Below are positions 45,616 to 54,923 of a stretch of 64,000 nucleotides of DNA, piece after piece. Position 1 is the first letter of the stretch; every line of letters begins with the position of its first letter. Below the pieces are notes generated by a model. It did no database searches. It saw only the letters and a program-made list of their open reading frames with translations, and was not told the DNA's origin. The translations under genes and the position numbers were made by a program. The stretch comes from Hydrocarboniphaga daqingensis (lineage in GTDB: Bacteria > Pseudomonadota > Gammaproteobacteria > Nevskiales > Nevskiaceae), in assembly GCF_900129825.1 (NCBI RefSeq), contig NZ_FQWZ01000003.1, forward strand, positions 54,353 through 118,352. The letters are read 5' to 3'.

Positions 45616-46014
45616 ATGAGCACGCAGCAGACCGAACCCAGCGTTTATTCCCCGTCCAAGGCGGCGGCCGCGGCTGCCGCGCCGGCCAGCGACGTGATCT
45701 TCACCGAGTCGGCGGCCCGCAAGGTGCGTGAACTGCTGGACGAAGAAGAAAACCCGAACCAGATGCTGCGGGTGTTCGTTTCCGGCGGCGGCTGCTCGGG
45801 CTTCCAGTACGGCTTCAAGTTCGACGAAGCCGCTGAAGACGACGACACCCGCGTCGAGACGCTGGGCGTGACGCTGGTCGTCGATCCGATGAGCCTGCAG
45901 TATCTGATCGGCGCCGAGATCGACTACAAGGACACGGTCGAAGGTGCGCAGTTCGTGATCCGCAATCCGAACGCGCAGACCACGTGCGGCTGCGGGTCGT
46001 CGTTCTCGGTCTAA
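45616..46014 (+). CDS. erpA: Iron-sulfur cluster insertion protein ErpA
   Basis: 132 aa. Cluster ligands are Cys60 ([11 protein letters not shown]) and Cys124 and Cys126 ([11 protein letters not shown]), as in A-type carriers. [12 protein letters not shown] and [18 protein letters not shown] are ErpA-like. It has an Ala-rich N-terminal extension of about 20 residues beyond the E. coli length. It delivers [Fe-S] clusters to apo-enzymes. Confidence 0.95.
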   Translation: MSTQQTEPSVYSPSKAAAAAAAPASDVIFTESAARKVRELLDEEENPNQMLRVFVSGGGCSGFQYGFKFDEAAEDDDTRVETLGVTLVVDPMSLQYLIGAEIDYKDTVEGAQFVIRNPNAQTTCGCGSSFSV

Positions 46015-46039
46015 GGCGTCATTGCGACGCCGCTGCCGA

Positions 46040-46444
46040 TCAGGCGGCCGGCGTCGCCAGCAGCATCGCGTAGTACCAGCAGTCCACCTTGGGCGAGTAA
46101 TGCCGCCCCAGGCCGCAGTGCTGGAATGCGGCCGTCAGCAGATTGTCGCGATGGCCCTGGCTGAGCCACCACTGCTGGTAGGCCGCCTCGGGCTCGGCGC
46201 GGGTCCGCGCCAACACGTTCTCGCCGACGCGGCTCCAGCCATAGCCGGCGGCCGTCGCCCTGTCGCCGGGCGAGCTGTCGCCGAAACCGCCATGCGATAG
46301 AAAGCCGCCTTCGGCCAGGTATTCGGCGTGCAACTGCGCGGCGCGGCCGAGACGCGAGTCGTGCACCAGCGGCTCCATGCCGGCGGCCATCCTCGACGCA
46401 TTGGTCAGCCTCAGGATCTCGATCAGCTGCGTGTCGCCCTTCAT
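46040..46444 (-). CDS. CAP/SCP-domain protein, apparently cytoplasmic
   Basis: 134 aa. It is almost only the CAP domain: LRLTNASRMAAGM, LHAEYLAEGGFLSHGG (His51), RVGENVLAR (Glu75), WLSQGHRDNLL (His98) and HYSPKVDCWYYAML. Most bacterial CAP proteins are exported, but no signal peptide is seen and the upstream stop codon 7 bases away leaves no room for one. Role unknown. It follows the prolyl oligopeptidase gene and is probably cotranscribed. Confidence 0.85.
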   Translation of the reverse strand: MKGDTQLIEILRLTNASRMAAGMEPLVHDSRLGRAAQLHAEYLAEGGFLSHGGFGDSSPGDRATAAGYGWSRVGENVLARTRAEPEAAYQQWWLSQGHRDNLLTAAFQHCGLGRHYSPKVDCWYYAMLLATPAA

Positions 46445-46451
46445 TGCCTGC

Positions 46452-48596
46452 TCACGGCGCCGACGGCGATTCGGCCGATCCGGCCGTGTAATGCCACATG
46501 AAGGCCAGCTTGTCGGCTTCTTCTTCGATGACTTTCGACACCGGCTTACCGCTGCCGTGGCCGGCGCGCGTGTCGATGCGGATCAGTGCCGGGGCTTCGC
46601 CGGCCTGCGCTGCTTGCAGCGCGGCGGCGTATTTGTACGAATGCGCTGGATGGACGCGGTCGTCGTGGTCGCCGGTGGTGATCAGCGTCGGCGGATAGGC
46701 GGTGCCCGGCTTGAGTGTGTGCAACGGCGAATAACGCGACAGATAGCCAAAGCCGTCGGCGTCGTCGGACGAGCCGTAGTCGCCGGTCCACGCATAGCCG
46801 ACCGTGAATTTGTGGAAGCGCAGCATGTCCATCACACCGACCGTCGCCACCGCCGCACCCCACAGTTGCGGGTTCTGGTTGACGCTGGCGCCGACCAGCA
46901 GGCCGCCGTTGCTTCGGCCCCAGATCGCGATCCGCGGATAGGCCGTGTAGCGCTGCGACACCAGGTAGCCGGCCGCGGCGACGAAGTCGTCGAACACGTT
47001 CTGCTTGCGTTCGCGCGTGCCGGCCAGGTGCCAAGCTTCGCCGTATTCGCCGCCGCCGCGCAGATTGGCCACCGCATAGACGCCGCCGCGCTCCATCCAG
47101 GCCAGCGCCGACACATCGAAGGCCGGCGTCTTGGCGATGTCGAAACCGCCGTAGCCGTGCAGGAACGCGCGGGTGCGGCTGTCGCGCTTCAAGCCTTTGC
47201 GGTAGCTGATGAACATCGGCACGCGCGTGCCGTCGCGCGACGGATAGAACACTTGCTCGGTGACGTACTGCGTCGGGTCGAATGCCAGCCGCAGCGTGCG
47301 GAACGCGCTGGCGGAACGCGCCTTGATGCTGGCGCGATACGGCGTCAGCGGTTGGTTGTAGCTGGTGTAGCCGAACAGCAGCTCGTCGTCGTCATGGCTG
47401 CAATGGAAGTCCTCGGCCACGGCGCCGAGACCCGGCAGCTTGATCGGCCCGAGCAGCTTGCCGGCCAGCGTGTACAGCGTCAGCCGGCTGGACGCATCGT
47501 GCAGGCTCAGCACTGCCAGCTGACCGCCGGCGAGCTTGGCATTGACGATCGTGTCGGGCGTTTCAGCGACGACCGGGGTCCACGGCGCGTCGGCGGCCTG
47601 GGACAAGTCCAGCGACACGATCGCGCGACGCGGTGCGTCACGGTCGGTCATAAAGTAGGCGAGGCTGCCGTGGTGGCCGATGTACTGGTAGGCGTGATCG
47701 AAGGAGTCGACGCGCTTGATCGTTGGCGCATCGGCTTGCTGCAGGTCGCGGATGTAGACGCGGCTCTTGTCGCCCGAGCCGGCGCGCATCGTCACGATCA
47801 GATACCGGCCGTCGCGCGTCACTTGGCCGTCGATGAACCACTTCGGCTGGTCGGGCATCTCGAAGACCAGCACGTCGTCGCGCTGCGGTGTGCCGACGCG
47901 GTGGTAGTACAGCTTCTGGTTCGCCAGCCCGTCGAACACTGCGCGATTGCTGGTCTTGTCGGCCAACTCGGCGGGCGGATCGGGATAGCGCGAGTAGTAG
48001 AAACCCTCGCCATCCTGCGTCCACGACACGCCGGAGAATTTGATCCGCTGCAGCGTCTCGCTACTGTCGACGCCGCTGGCGACATCGCGGATGCGGAACT
48101 CGTTCCAGTCCGACCCGGCGGCGGCCGTCGCGTACATGATCCGCCGGCCATCGGGCGAGGGTTCGAACTGCGTCAGCGCCACGGTGCCGTCGCTGGACAG
48201 ACGGTTGGGATCGAGCAGCTCGCGCGGCGCATCACTGCCTTTTTGCACGTACAGCACGGCCTGGTTCTGTAGGCCGTCGTTGCGCGTGTAGAAGTACTGC
48301 CCGCCGGCCTTGGCCGGTACGTCGAAGCGCTCGTAGTTCCACAGCTGCGTCAGGCGCTGCTGCAAGCCTTCACGTTCGGGCAACGCGGCCAGAAACGGCA
48401 GCGTCAACGCGTTTTGTGCGTTGACCCAGTCGCGTGTCTGCGGCGCGTCGAGGTCTTCGAGCGCGCGATACGGATCGGCCACCGCGGTGCCGAAGTAGGT
48501 ATCCACGACATCGCCACGCGGCGATGCCGGGTAGTCCAGCGCCATCGCGGTCATCGGTATCCCCAGTGCCGCTGCCAGCCACAGTGAACGCATCAC
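46452..48596 (-). CDS. Periplasmic prolyl oligopeptidase (S9A)
   Basis: 714 aa. A signal peptide (ends near TAMALDYP) is followed by the family start [26 protein letters not shown] and a beta-propeller. The hydrolase domain carries [25 protein letters not shown] with Ser562, [15 protein letters not shown] (Asp) and RAGHGSGKP (His). The usual GGSNGG is GRSNGG here, a mild change next to the nucleophile. It cleaves short proline-containing peptides, with the propeller excluding proteins. The long antisense frame is a shadow. Confidence 0.94.
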   Translation of the reverse strand: MMRSLWLAAALGIPMTAMALDYPASPRGDVVDTYFGTAVADPYRALEDLDAPQTRDWVNAQNALTLPFLAALPEREGLQQRLTQLWNYERFDVPAKAGGQYFYTRNDGLQNQAVLYVQKGSDAPRELLDPNRLSSDGTVALTQFEPSPDGRRIMYATAAAGSDWNEFRIRDVASGVDSSETLQRIKFSGVSWTQDGEGFYYSRYPDPPAELADKTSNRAVFDGLANQKLYYHRVGTPQRDDVLVFEMPDQPKWFIDGQVTRDGRYLIVTMRAGSGDKSRVYIRDLQQADAPTIKRVDSFDHAYQYIGHHGSLAYFMTDRDAPRRAIVSLDLSQAADAPWTPVVAETPDTIVNAKLAGGQLAVLSLHDASSRLTLYTLAGKLLGPIKLPGLGAVAEDFHCSHDDDELLFGYTSYNQPLTPYRASIKARSASAFRTLRLAFDPTQYVTEQVFYPSRDGTRVPMFISYRKGLKRDSRTRAFLHGYGGFDIAKTPAFDVSALAWMERGGVYAVANLRGGGEYGEAWHLAGTRERKQNVFDDFVAAAGYLVSQRYTAYPRIAIWGRSNGGLLVGASVNQNPQLWGAAVATVGVMDMLRFHKFTVGYAWTGDYGSSDDADGFGYLSRYSPLHTLKPGTAYPPTLITTGDHDDRVHPAHSYKYAAALQAAQAGEAPALIRIDTRAGHGSGKPVSKVIEEEADKLAFMWHYTAGSAESPSAP

Positions 48597-48700
48597 GCAG
48601 TCCTTCGCCCAAGGGATCAGTGTCTAGCTTGCCGCAAAACGATGTCGGCCGAGCGTGGCATCGATCGCAGCCGACACGACGAGCGTCGCCCGCATTGCCG

Positions 48701-50491
48701 CTAGATCGGGCAGGCGCGCAGCCGGCCTTCGAGCTTGGGCAGCTCCTGCATCGCGAACTCGTAGCCGCGCTGCGCCACATCGTCGAGCTTGTCCCAGTCG
48801 AACATCGCGATGCCGGACACCGGCAGCCGCAGATAGGCATCGGCCCGCGCCGCGCGCGCGGCCACGCCTGATTCGCTGGTCAGCGTCGCGGTGCGGAACA
48901 AGATCGAGATCAGGCTCGGCCGGCGTCCTTCGTGAGGCCGCAGCGGCGCCCAGCGCAACACGGCATCCGGGTCCGGACCTTCGACGCCGGGCATCGCCAG
49001 CGCGCCTTCGGTCGACACGTCCGACGCGATGATCGGGCCGCGTTCCAGACTCTGCATGATGTCGGTCGGCAGACTGTTGACGATGGCGCCGTCGACCAGC
49101 AAATCGCCCCGCCAGACCACCGGAGGTGCCACCCCTGGGATCGCCATGCTGGTGGCGACCCACAGCGCCAGCGGGCCACGATCGTGCACCACCGGCTGAC
49201 CGCGCGTCAGGTTCGTGCTGACGCAATAAAACGGCGTGCGCAGCTGCTCGATACGCCGCTCTCCGAACAGCTTCTGCAAGTGTCGATAGAACTTGCGCCC
49301 GCGAATCAGCGCGACGCGTGGCAGCAGATAATCGTTCAGCAGCCGGTGTTCGACGAAGGTGTCGCGCGTGATTTCCAGCACTTGCCGCCAGTCGTAGCCA
49401 CAGGCCGTCAACGCCGAAATGAACGCGCCCATGCTGGTGCCGCCGAGCACGTCCAGCGGCAGGCGCAGCTCATGCAGCGCGCGTAGCAGGCCGATGTGCG
49501 CAAAGCCGCGCGCACCGCCGCCGCCGAGCACCAGCCCCAGCGCACGCCCGCTGATGCTGCGCGCCAGTGATTCGGCATCGCGCGGCACATCGGGGCGCAG
49601 CAGGTAATGCGTGCGGGCGCCGCACAGCTCGCGCCACAGCAGTACGTTTTCGGCGCTCGCGTCGGCGGGGCACAGCAGCACCAGTTCGACAGGGACTCGC
49701 AGATTGAGGCTGCGTAGTTCGTCGAGCATCGGCGTCAACGTCGGCGGCGTCCGCGCATCGACGACGACCATCACGCGGTCGCACTGTCGCAGGCAGCGGT
49801 CGGTCCAGCTACTCGGCACGCGGTCGGCCAAGTAGATCAAGTGACGGTGTACGCGTTCGGCGCTGTGCAGGTGCTGCACCAGCTTGCCTTCCGATGCCAA
49901 GCCCGGCGCCATTTGCGATGCGCCGCGCCCCAGCGACCGGTCCACGCTCGGGCCATCGACGATGCGCACGTCGCCGCATTCGGCCAGCGTGTCGCGCATG
50001 CGCTCGGCGATCGCGTGCAAGTCGATGGTCGGCGTCACCGGCAGCAGCGTGATGCAGCGCGGCCGGTTGGCAGCCGCCAGTGCCGATGGCGTCGGCCGTG
50101 CTTGCAGCCGCGAGATGATCATCTGCGTCAGGCGTAGCAGCACATCGGGATGATCCTGCAGAAACGCCAGCAGGTCGTCGCGGCCGATCCGCAGCAGGTA
50201 GCTGTCGCGCACCGCGTAGACCTGGGCGCTGCGCGCGTTGCCGCCGAGGATCGCCACTTCGCCGACGCACTCGAGCATGCCGACTTCGCCGCGCAAGCTG
50301 CCGTCGGCGTTCTCGACGCGCAGCCGGCCGGTGGCGACGACATAGATGCAGTCGGCCGGTGAGCCGATCGCAAACACGGATTCGCCGCTGCGGAATCCGC
50401 AGATCGTCGTGCAACGCGCCAGCGCGTCGAGCGCGGTCGACGCGATGCCGGCAAACAATCGGCTCTGAGCGAGCAACGCATGGGGGTCCAT
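48701..50491 (-). CDS. Patatin-like phospholipase with N-terminal cyclic-nucleotide-binding domain
   Basis: 596 aa from ATG 50491 (MDPHALLAQSRLFAGI); 605 aa from the earlier ATG 50518. Residues ~1-130 form a cyclic-nucleotide-binding fold with CVGEVAILGGNARSAQVYAV as phosphate-binding cassette. The middle part is a Rossmann-like region. The patatin domain has oxyanion loop GGGGARGFAHIG, nucleophile GGTSMG and DGA (VDGAIVNSLP). This is the architecture of neuropathy-target-esterase-like proteins. It probably hydrolyses lysophospholipids at the membrane, perhaps switched by cAMP or cGMP. Divergent from a hot-dog thioesterase gene (48 bases). Confidence 0.93.
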   Translation of the reverse strand: MDPHALLAQSRLFAGIASTALDALARCTTICGFRSGESVFAIGSPADCIYVVATGRLRVENADGSLRGEVGMLECVGEVAILGGNARSAQVYAVRDSYLLRIGRDDLLAFLQDHPDVLLRLTQMIISRLQARPTPSALAAANRPRCITLLPVTPTIDLHAIAERMRDTLAECGDVRIVDGPSVDRSLGRGASQMAPGLASEGKLVQHLHSAERVHRHLIYLADRVPSSWTDRCLRQCDRVMVVVDARTPPTLTPMLDELRSLNLRVPVELVLLCPADASAENVLLWRELCGARTHYLLRPDVPRDAESLARSISGRALGLVLGGGGARGFAHIGLLRALHELRLPLDVLGGTSMGAFISALTACGYDWRQVLEITRDTFVEHRLLNDYLLPRVALIRGRKFYRHLQKLFGERRIEQLRTPFYCVSTNLTRGQPVVHDRGPLALWVATSMAIPGVAPPVVWRGDLLVDGAIVNSLPTDIMQSLERGPIIASDVSTEGALAMPGVEGPDPDAVLRWAPLRPHEGRRPSLISILFRTATLTSESGVAARAARADAYLRLPVSGIAMFDWDKLDDVAQRGYEFAMQELPKLEGRLRACPI

Positions 50492-50539
50492 GGGCAGCGA
50501 GTGTAGTCTCAAGCCCACGGAGCGACGCTATCCTTGCGC

Positions 50540-50992
50540 ATGTCTCCCGCCGAACTGACTGAATTTTTGCGTCGCAGCATTCCGCTGCTGACGGCCGTCG
50601 ACGTGCGGGTGCGCGTCTGCACGCCGCAGCACGTGGTGCTTGAAGCGCCGCTGGCCAACAACCTCAACCATCATCACACCGCATTTGGCGGCAGCCTGGC
50701 CCTGCTGAGTGTGCTGACCGGCTGGTCACTGCTGCATGTGGCACTGCGCGATGCCGGCATCGACGCGGCGCTGGTCGTGCAGCGCAGCCAATGCCGGTTC
50801 GATCGGCCGGTGACCGGCGCGCTGGTGTCGGAAGCGCGCTTGCCGGCCGAGCACTGGCCGGCGTTCGTCGATCGGCTGCGAAGCCGCGGCCGCGCACGCA
50901 TCGACCTGCACAGCCGCGTGATCGGCGCCGATGCCGCCGCCGACGCGGTGATCCACGATGCCACCTACGCTGCGCTGATCGAACCTGCCTGA
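50540..50992 (+). CDS. Hot-dog thioesterase (YiiD C-terminal domain-like)
   Basis: 150 aa from ATG 50540; TTG 50534 is a weaker alternative. HHHTAFGGSLALLSVLTGW is the conserved helix of the family, with VLEAPLANNLNH before it and a second half (QRSQCRFDRPVTGALV). Likely an acyl-CoA or acyl-ACP thioesterase; the E. coli YiiD protein has this domain after an acetyltransferase, which is absent here. The Nudix gene begins 10 bases downstream. Confidence 0.88.
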   Translation: MSPAELTEFLRRSIPLLTAVDVRVRVCTPQHVVLEAPLANNLNHHHTAFGGSLALLSVLTGWSLLHVALRDAGIDAALVVQRSQCRFDRPVTGALVSEARLPAEHWPAFVDRLRSRGRARIDLHSRVIGADAAADAVIHDATYAALIEPA

Positions 50993-51002
50993 GTCCGCTG
51001 CC

Positions 51003-51539
51003 ATGAAATTCCAGTACTGCCCGCAATGCGCACGCCCCTTGATCGTCGCCCGCTTCGGCGACCGTGACCGCAGCGGCTGCGCCGATCCGCAGTGCGGCTA
51101 CGTGCACTGGGACAATCCGGTGCCGGTCGTGGCGGCGATCGTCGAGCACGAAGGGCAGATCATCCTGGCGCGCAACGCAGCGTGGCCGGCGGGCGCGTAT
51201 GCGCTGATCACCGGCTTTCTGGAACGCGGCGAAACCCCGGAGATCGGCGTGCAGCGCGAAGTCGAGGAAGAGCTGGGCCTGACGCCACTGGCCGCGAACT
51301 TCGTCGGGCTGTACGAGTTCCACCGGATGAACCAGCTGCTGATCGCGTACCACGTGCCCGCGACCGGCACCGTGCGCCTCAACGAAGAGTTGGTCGACTG
51401 GAAGCACGTCCCGTTCGACCAGTGCCGCTACTGGCCCGCCGGTACCGGCTTTGCGCTGCGCGATTGGCTCATGGCCAAGGGCATCGACGCGCAGCCGATC
51501 GAATGGCCGAGCGCGCGGGGTGGCACGACGTCATCTTGA
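51003..51539 (+). CDS. Nudix hydrolase with N-terminal zinc ribbon
   Basis: 178 aa. A zinc ribbon (YCPQCARPL ... CADPQCGYVHWDNP) precedes the Nudix box GFLERGETPEIGVQREVEEE followed by LGL. NADH pyrophosphatase NudC has the same two parts and similar WDNPVPVVAAIVEHEGQ, but this protein is shorter and lacks its N-terminal domain. Substrate probably a nucleotide sugar, NADH or related dinucleotide; uncertain. Confidence 0.9.
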   Translation: MKFQYCPQCARPLIVARFGDRDRSGCADPQCGYVHWDNPVPVVAAIVEHEGQIILARNAAWPAGAYALITGFLERGETPEIGVQREVEEELGLTPLAANFVGLYEFHRMNQLLIAYHVPATGTVRLNEELVDWKHVPFDQCRYWPAGTGFALRDWLMAKGIDAQPIEWPSARGGTTSS

Positions 51540-51598
51540 GCAAGGCGGCTCGAACGTCGCGATCGCCGTCTCGTCGGCAACGGGACTGACCGCGGACA

Positions 51599-52018
51599 TC
51601 ACGTCGGGCCATGACCCGAGTGCGCTGCCCGCTCGCGCCGTAGCTGCCAGGTAAACGCCAAGTATGCGAGGGCCGAGCCGAGCCCGGTGGCGATCAGGTC
51701 GGCAACATCGAACACGAAGCGCGGGTTGGTGGTCTGCGCCAGTTCCCATCCGCACAAGCCGAGCGTGGTGAATGCCAGCACGCGACGGAATGCGCGATGG
51801 CACGCGCTTGCATCGGGCAGGCCGGCGGCCGGGGTCGTGAAACTGACCAGAATCAGCGGCATGCCGAACGCCGCGGCCAGATTGGGCATGACACCCAGGC
51901 TCAGTGCGAGCAGCGGCTCCGGCTCGGTCATGCGGTCGCGCAGTTCGTGTGTCGCCGACAGCGCGGCGAGGCCGATCATGCCGATCGCTGACAGCCTGAA
52001 CTGAAGATCGATGCGCAT
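51599..52018 (-). CDS. Small membrane protein, VanZ-like
   Basis: 139 aa with four hydrophobic segments. The last segment region LAQTTNPRFVFDVADLIATGLG has the Arg..Phe-Asp..Asp-x-x-x..Gly pattern seen in VanZ-like proteins. Function unknown. It converges on the Nudix gene. The 130 bases beyond its start hold nothing obvious. Confidence 0.6.
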   Translation of the reverse strand: MRIDLQFRLSAIGMIGLAALSATHELRDRMTEPEPLLALSLGVMPNLAAAFGMPLILVSFTTPAAGLPDASACHRAFRRVLAFTTLGLCGWELAQTTNPRFVFDVADLIATGLGSALAYLAFTWQLRRERAAHSGHGPT

Positions 52019-52148
52019 CGTGTCGGTACTCCGTTCCAGGATTCAGCCGCGCGCGTGACGCCGGTGTGATCAATGCCGATCAAGCGCGCGACCGTGATCC
52101 GTTGGGGGCGCGATATCGGGTTGGACCGACACGACGTGCGTTGTTGAC

Positions 52149-54917
52149 TCAAGTCGCCGGCATCGCGGTATCGCGGGCGCGACGTTCGGCCTGGATGCGG
52201 TTCATGTTCAGGAAGATGCGGGCCGCGATCCGGGGGTAACGGCGACAGATCAACTCCTGATCGGCATCGTCGAAGCGCAGCAATCGCGTCTTGCTCAGCG
52301 TTTCGACGTTGGCCATGCGCTTCTGACCGAAGTAGCCGGCTTCGCCGACGACGCCGCCCCGCTTGTGCTGGTTGAGCACGACGCGCTCGCCGTCGCGATA
52401 CGTCCATACCGCCAGCTTGCCGTCGATGACGATGAAGATGTCGCCGCCCGGATCGCCTTCGCGGATGATCAGCACGCCGGCCGGCACGACTTCGACACGC
52501 GACATCAGCGCAAAGATGCGCGCCTCGCGCGAGCTCAGGCCGGCGAACAGCGGGATCGTGCCCTGCACGTTGGCGCCCAGGTTCAAGCGCAGCGAATCCC
52601 ACAGCGTGACGACGCGCACGCCGCTGATGAAGGCCGGCGTGACGAATACGTCAACCAGCCAGGCACAGGCCAGCGTGAACGCGGCCAGCCAGCCGAACAG
52701 CACTTGGTTCTGCAACTCGCCGGTGGTCAGCACCAGAAAGCCGGCAGCGAGAATCGCCTTGGTCAGCGTGATCGGTCGCAGCACGGCCTGCAGCGCCGAC
52801 ACGGCGGCCGTGGTCTCGGACGCGGTGCGTCGCGCGGCGGTATTGAACCGCGACAGGTAGTGAATCGTGTCGTCCACCGCCAAGCCCAGCACCAGGCATT
52901 CCACCAAGCTGGTGCTCGCGTTGAGCTTGACGCCGAACAAGCCCAGCGCGCCGAAGTACAGCGCGGTTTGCAGCAAGGTCGGCAGACTGGCCAGCAGCCC
53001 GACCCAGGGCGAGGCGAACTGGATCGCCAGGCACAGATAGATCACGCCCAGTGCCAGCGCGATGCTCTGCAGCTGACCCGACGTAACCGCATGCACCGAC
53101 TGCGTCATCAGCACGGCTTCGCCACTGGCCTGTGCGTGCATGCTCTTGGGCAGTTGCTGCAGGCGCTGCTCAATGCGCGCGAGCAGATCGCCGATCTCGG
53201 CGGTGTCGTCGATCGTCAGCCGCAGGTTGATCAGCGTGGATTGACGGTCGCTGTCGATCAGCTGCGACAAGGTGTCGGTATCGCCGAAAAACAGCAGCTG
53301 GCTGGTCAGCTCGCGGCTGTCGGGCAAGGCGGCGACATCGCTGCCGGTCAGCAAGCGATTCAGTGATCGCAGATGGTCGGTGATGCCGGTCACCGTGCCG
53401 ACGCCTGGCTGCTGTCGCAGCCAGGCTTGCAGCGCGTCGAGTTCCTGCAGCGACTCGGGTTCGAGGAACAGCTCGGGAACCGCGCCGTCGATCAGGATCG
53501 ACAGCGGCGTCACGCCGCCGAGCGCGGTATTGACGCGCTCGTAGTCGCGGCGCACTTCGCTGCCCGCCGAGAACGCGCCGACGAATCGATCGCCGACGTC
53601 GATCCTGGTGGCCAGCAGCACGGCGGCGACGCCGATGGCGCTGGCGACCCACAGGATGCGCCGCCGATTGACCACGTCGAAGCGCCCGATCATTGCGCTG
53701 CCGTTGCGGAACAAACGGTCCGCCGGCAACGGCTGACGCGGCGTGCGACGGGTTGTGAGTCCCAACATCGCCGGGACGAAGGTCAGTACCAGCAGCACCG
53801 TGTAGACCACGCCCAGCGACGACAGCAGCGCAAATTCGCGGATCGCCGGCAGATCGTTGGTCACCAACGCCAGCACGCCGACGCCAGTGGTGAAACCGGT
53901 CAGCACGACCGGCCCGGTCACGTCGCGCAGCAAATGCTCGATGCGCTTGCTGCGGTCGCGGATGCGCGGCTCGCGCAGCAGCGCTTCAAAGTCGGTCAGT
54001 ACATGAGCGCAGTAGGCCAGCCCCATCGTCGCCAGCAGCGGCGGCACCAGGCTGGTGATCAGGTTCAGCGGACGGCCGCTGGCCGACAGCGTCGCCATCG
54101 TCCACAGCAAGGCCAGGCTGATCGTCAGCAGCGGCAGCCAGACGCCGCGCCAGCTGCGAAACGCCAGCGCCAGCAAGCCGGCCAGCACCAGCACGATCGC
54201 TGGCACGGTCCAGCCGAGCTGGTCGAGCACCGCACGGCTGGTGGCGTCGCGGACGATCGGCATGCCGGTGACGGCGATACTCAAGTCGGGACCGTCGAAG
54301 CGATGCGCGGTTTGCCGGATCGCTTCGGCCACACCGCTTTCGAGCGTGTCGCGGTCGCTGCGCGTGCTCAGCGCAACGCGGATCGCGGCCGACCGGCCGT
54401 CGAGCGTCACCAGTTGTCCGCGCAGCAGCGGGTCGGCATCGAGGCTGCGGCGCAAGGCTGCGATCAGTGCCGCGTCGTCAAATTCGGACGGCTTCAGGCG
54501 TCGCAGGCTCAGCTGTCCGTCGCCGCCGCGTGGCAACGGCACGCGGGTCAGCGACTGCACTTCGGCCACGCCCGGCAGTGCGGCCAGCGCCCGGCTCAAT
54601 TCATCGAGTTGGCGCAGCACCGCCGGGGAATACACGTCGGCCGCTTGCAGCAGCACCAGCACGGCGTCGTCGGCGGCGCCGAAGCGCGCATGGACGATGT
54701 CGTCGACCGGTTGCGCCGGCAGGTTGGGGGCGATCATCGGGTCGAGCGAGGCGTCGACCGTCAGTCTCAGCCGCTGCTCGCGGAAGTCGACCAGTTGCAG
54801 CAGCGCTGCCAGCGACAGCAGCGTGATCAGCACAACGATCAGCCGCGGCCGCTCGGCGATCCAGGCGGCCAGGCTGCCACGGCGCGCCGCGGTATCCGCC
54901 GGCGCCGCTGTCGCCAT
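52149..54917 (-). CDS. MMPL/RND-superfamily transporter with C-terminal cyclic-nucleotide-binding domain
   Basis: 922 aa. Two halves of six transmembrane segments each have large extracytoplasmic loops (residues ~30-230 and ~400-620). GLAYCAHVLTDFEALLREPR and VLGLAVDDTIHYLSRFNTAAR are the MMPL motifs with Asp in the second helix set. From about residue 783 a cyclic-nucleotide-binding domain follows: VQGTIPLFAGLSSREARIF, REGDPGGDIFIVIDGKL and GEAGYFGQKRMANVETLS (phosphate-binding cassette pattern with Arg). I know of no standard RND pump with this tail. The preceding LolA-like gene ends 6 bases upstream, so the two likely export a lipid or lipid-like compound together. Confidence 0.92.
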   Translation of the reverse strand: MATAAPADTAARRGSLAAWIAERPRLIVVLITLLSLAALLQLVDFREQRLRLTVDASLDPMIAPNLPAQPVDDIVHARFGAADDAVLVLLQAADVYSPAVLRQLDELSRALAALPGVAEVQSLTRVPLPRGGDGQLSLRRLKPSEFDDAALIAALRRSLDADPLLRGQLVTLDGRSAAIRVALSTRSDRDTLESGVAEAIRQTAHRFDGPDLSIAVTGMPIVRDATSRAVLDQLGWTVPAIVLVLAGLLALAFRSWRGVWLPLLTISLALLWTMATLSASGRPLNLITSLVPPLLATMGLAYCAHVLTDFEALLREPRIRDRSKRIEHLLRDVTGPVVLTGFTTGVGVLALVTNDLPAIREFALLSSLGVVYTVLLVLTFVPAMLGLTTRRTPRQPLPADRLFRNGSAMIGRFDVVNRRRILWVASAIGVAAVLLATRIDVGDRFVGAFSAGSEVRRDYERVNTALGGVTPLSILIDGAVPELFLEPESLQELDALQAWLRQQPGVGTVTGITDHLRSLNRLLTGSDVAALPDSRELTSQLLFFGDTDTLSQLIDSDRQSTLINLRLTIDDTAEIGDLLARIEQRLQQLPKSMHAQASGEAVLMTQSVHAVTSGQLQSIALALGVIYLCLAIQFASPWVGLLASLPTLLQTALYFGALGLFGVKLNASTSLVECLVLGLAVDDTIHYLSRFNTAARRTASETTAAVSALQAVLRPITLTKAILAAGFLVLTTGELQNQVLFGWLAAFTLACAWLVDVFVTPAFISGVRVVTLWDSLRLNLGANVQGTIPLFAGLSSREARIFALMSRVEVVPAGVLIIREGDPGGDIFIVIDGKLAVWTYRDGERVVLNQHKRGGVVGEAGYFGQKRMANVETLSKTRLLRFDDADQELICRRYPRIAARIFLNMNRIQAERRARDTAMPAT

Positions 54918-54923
54918 CGCGGC

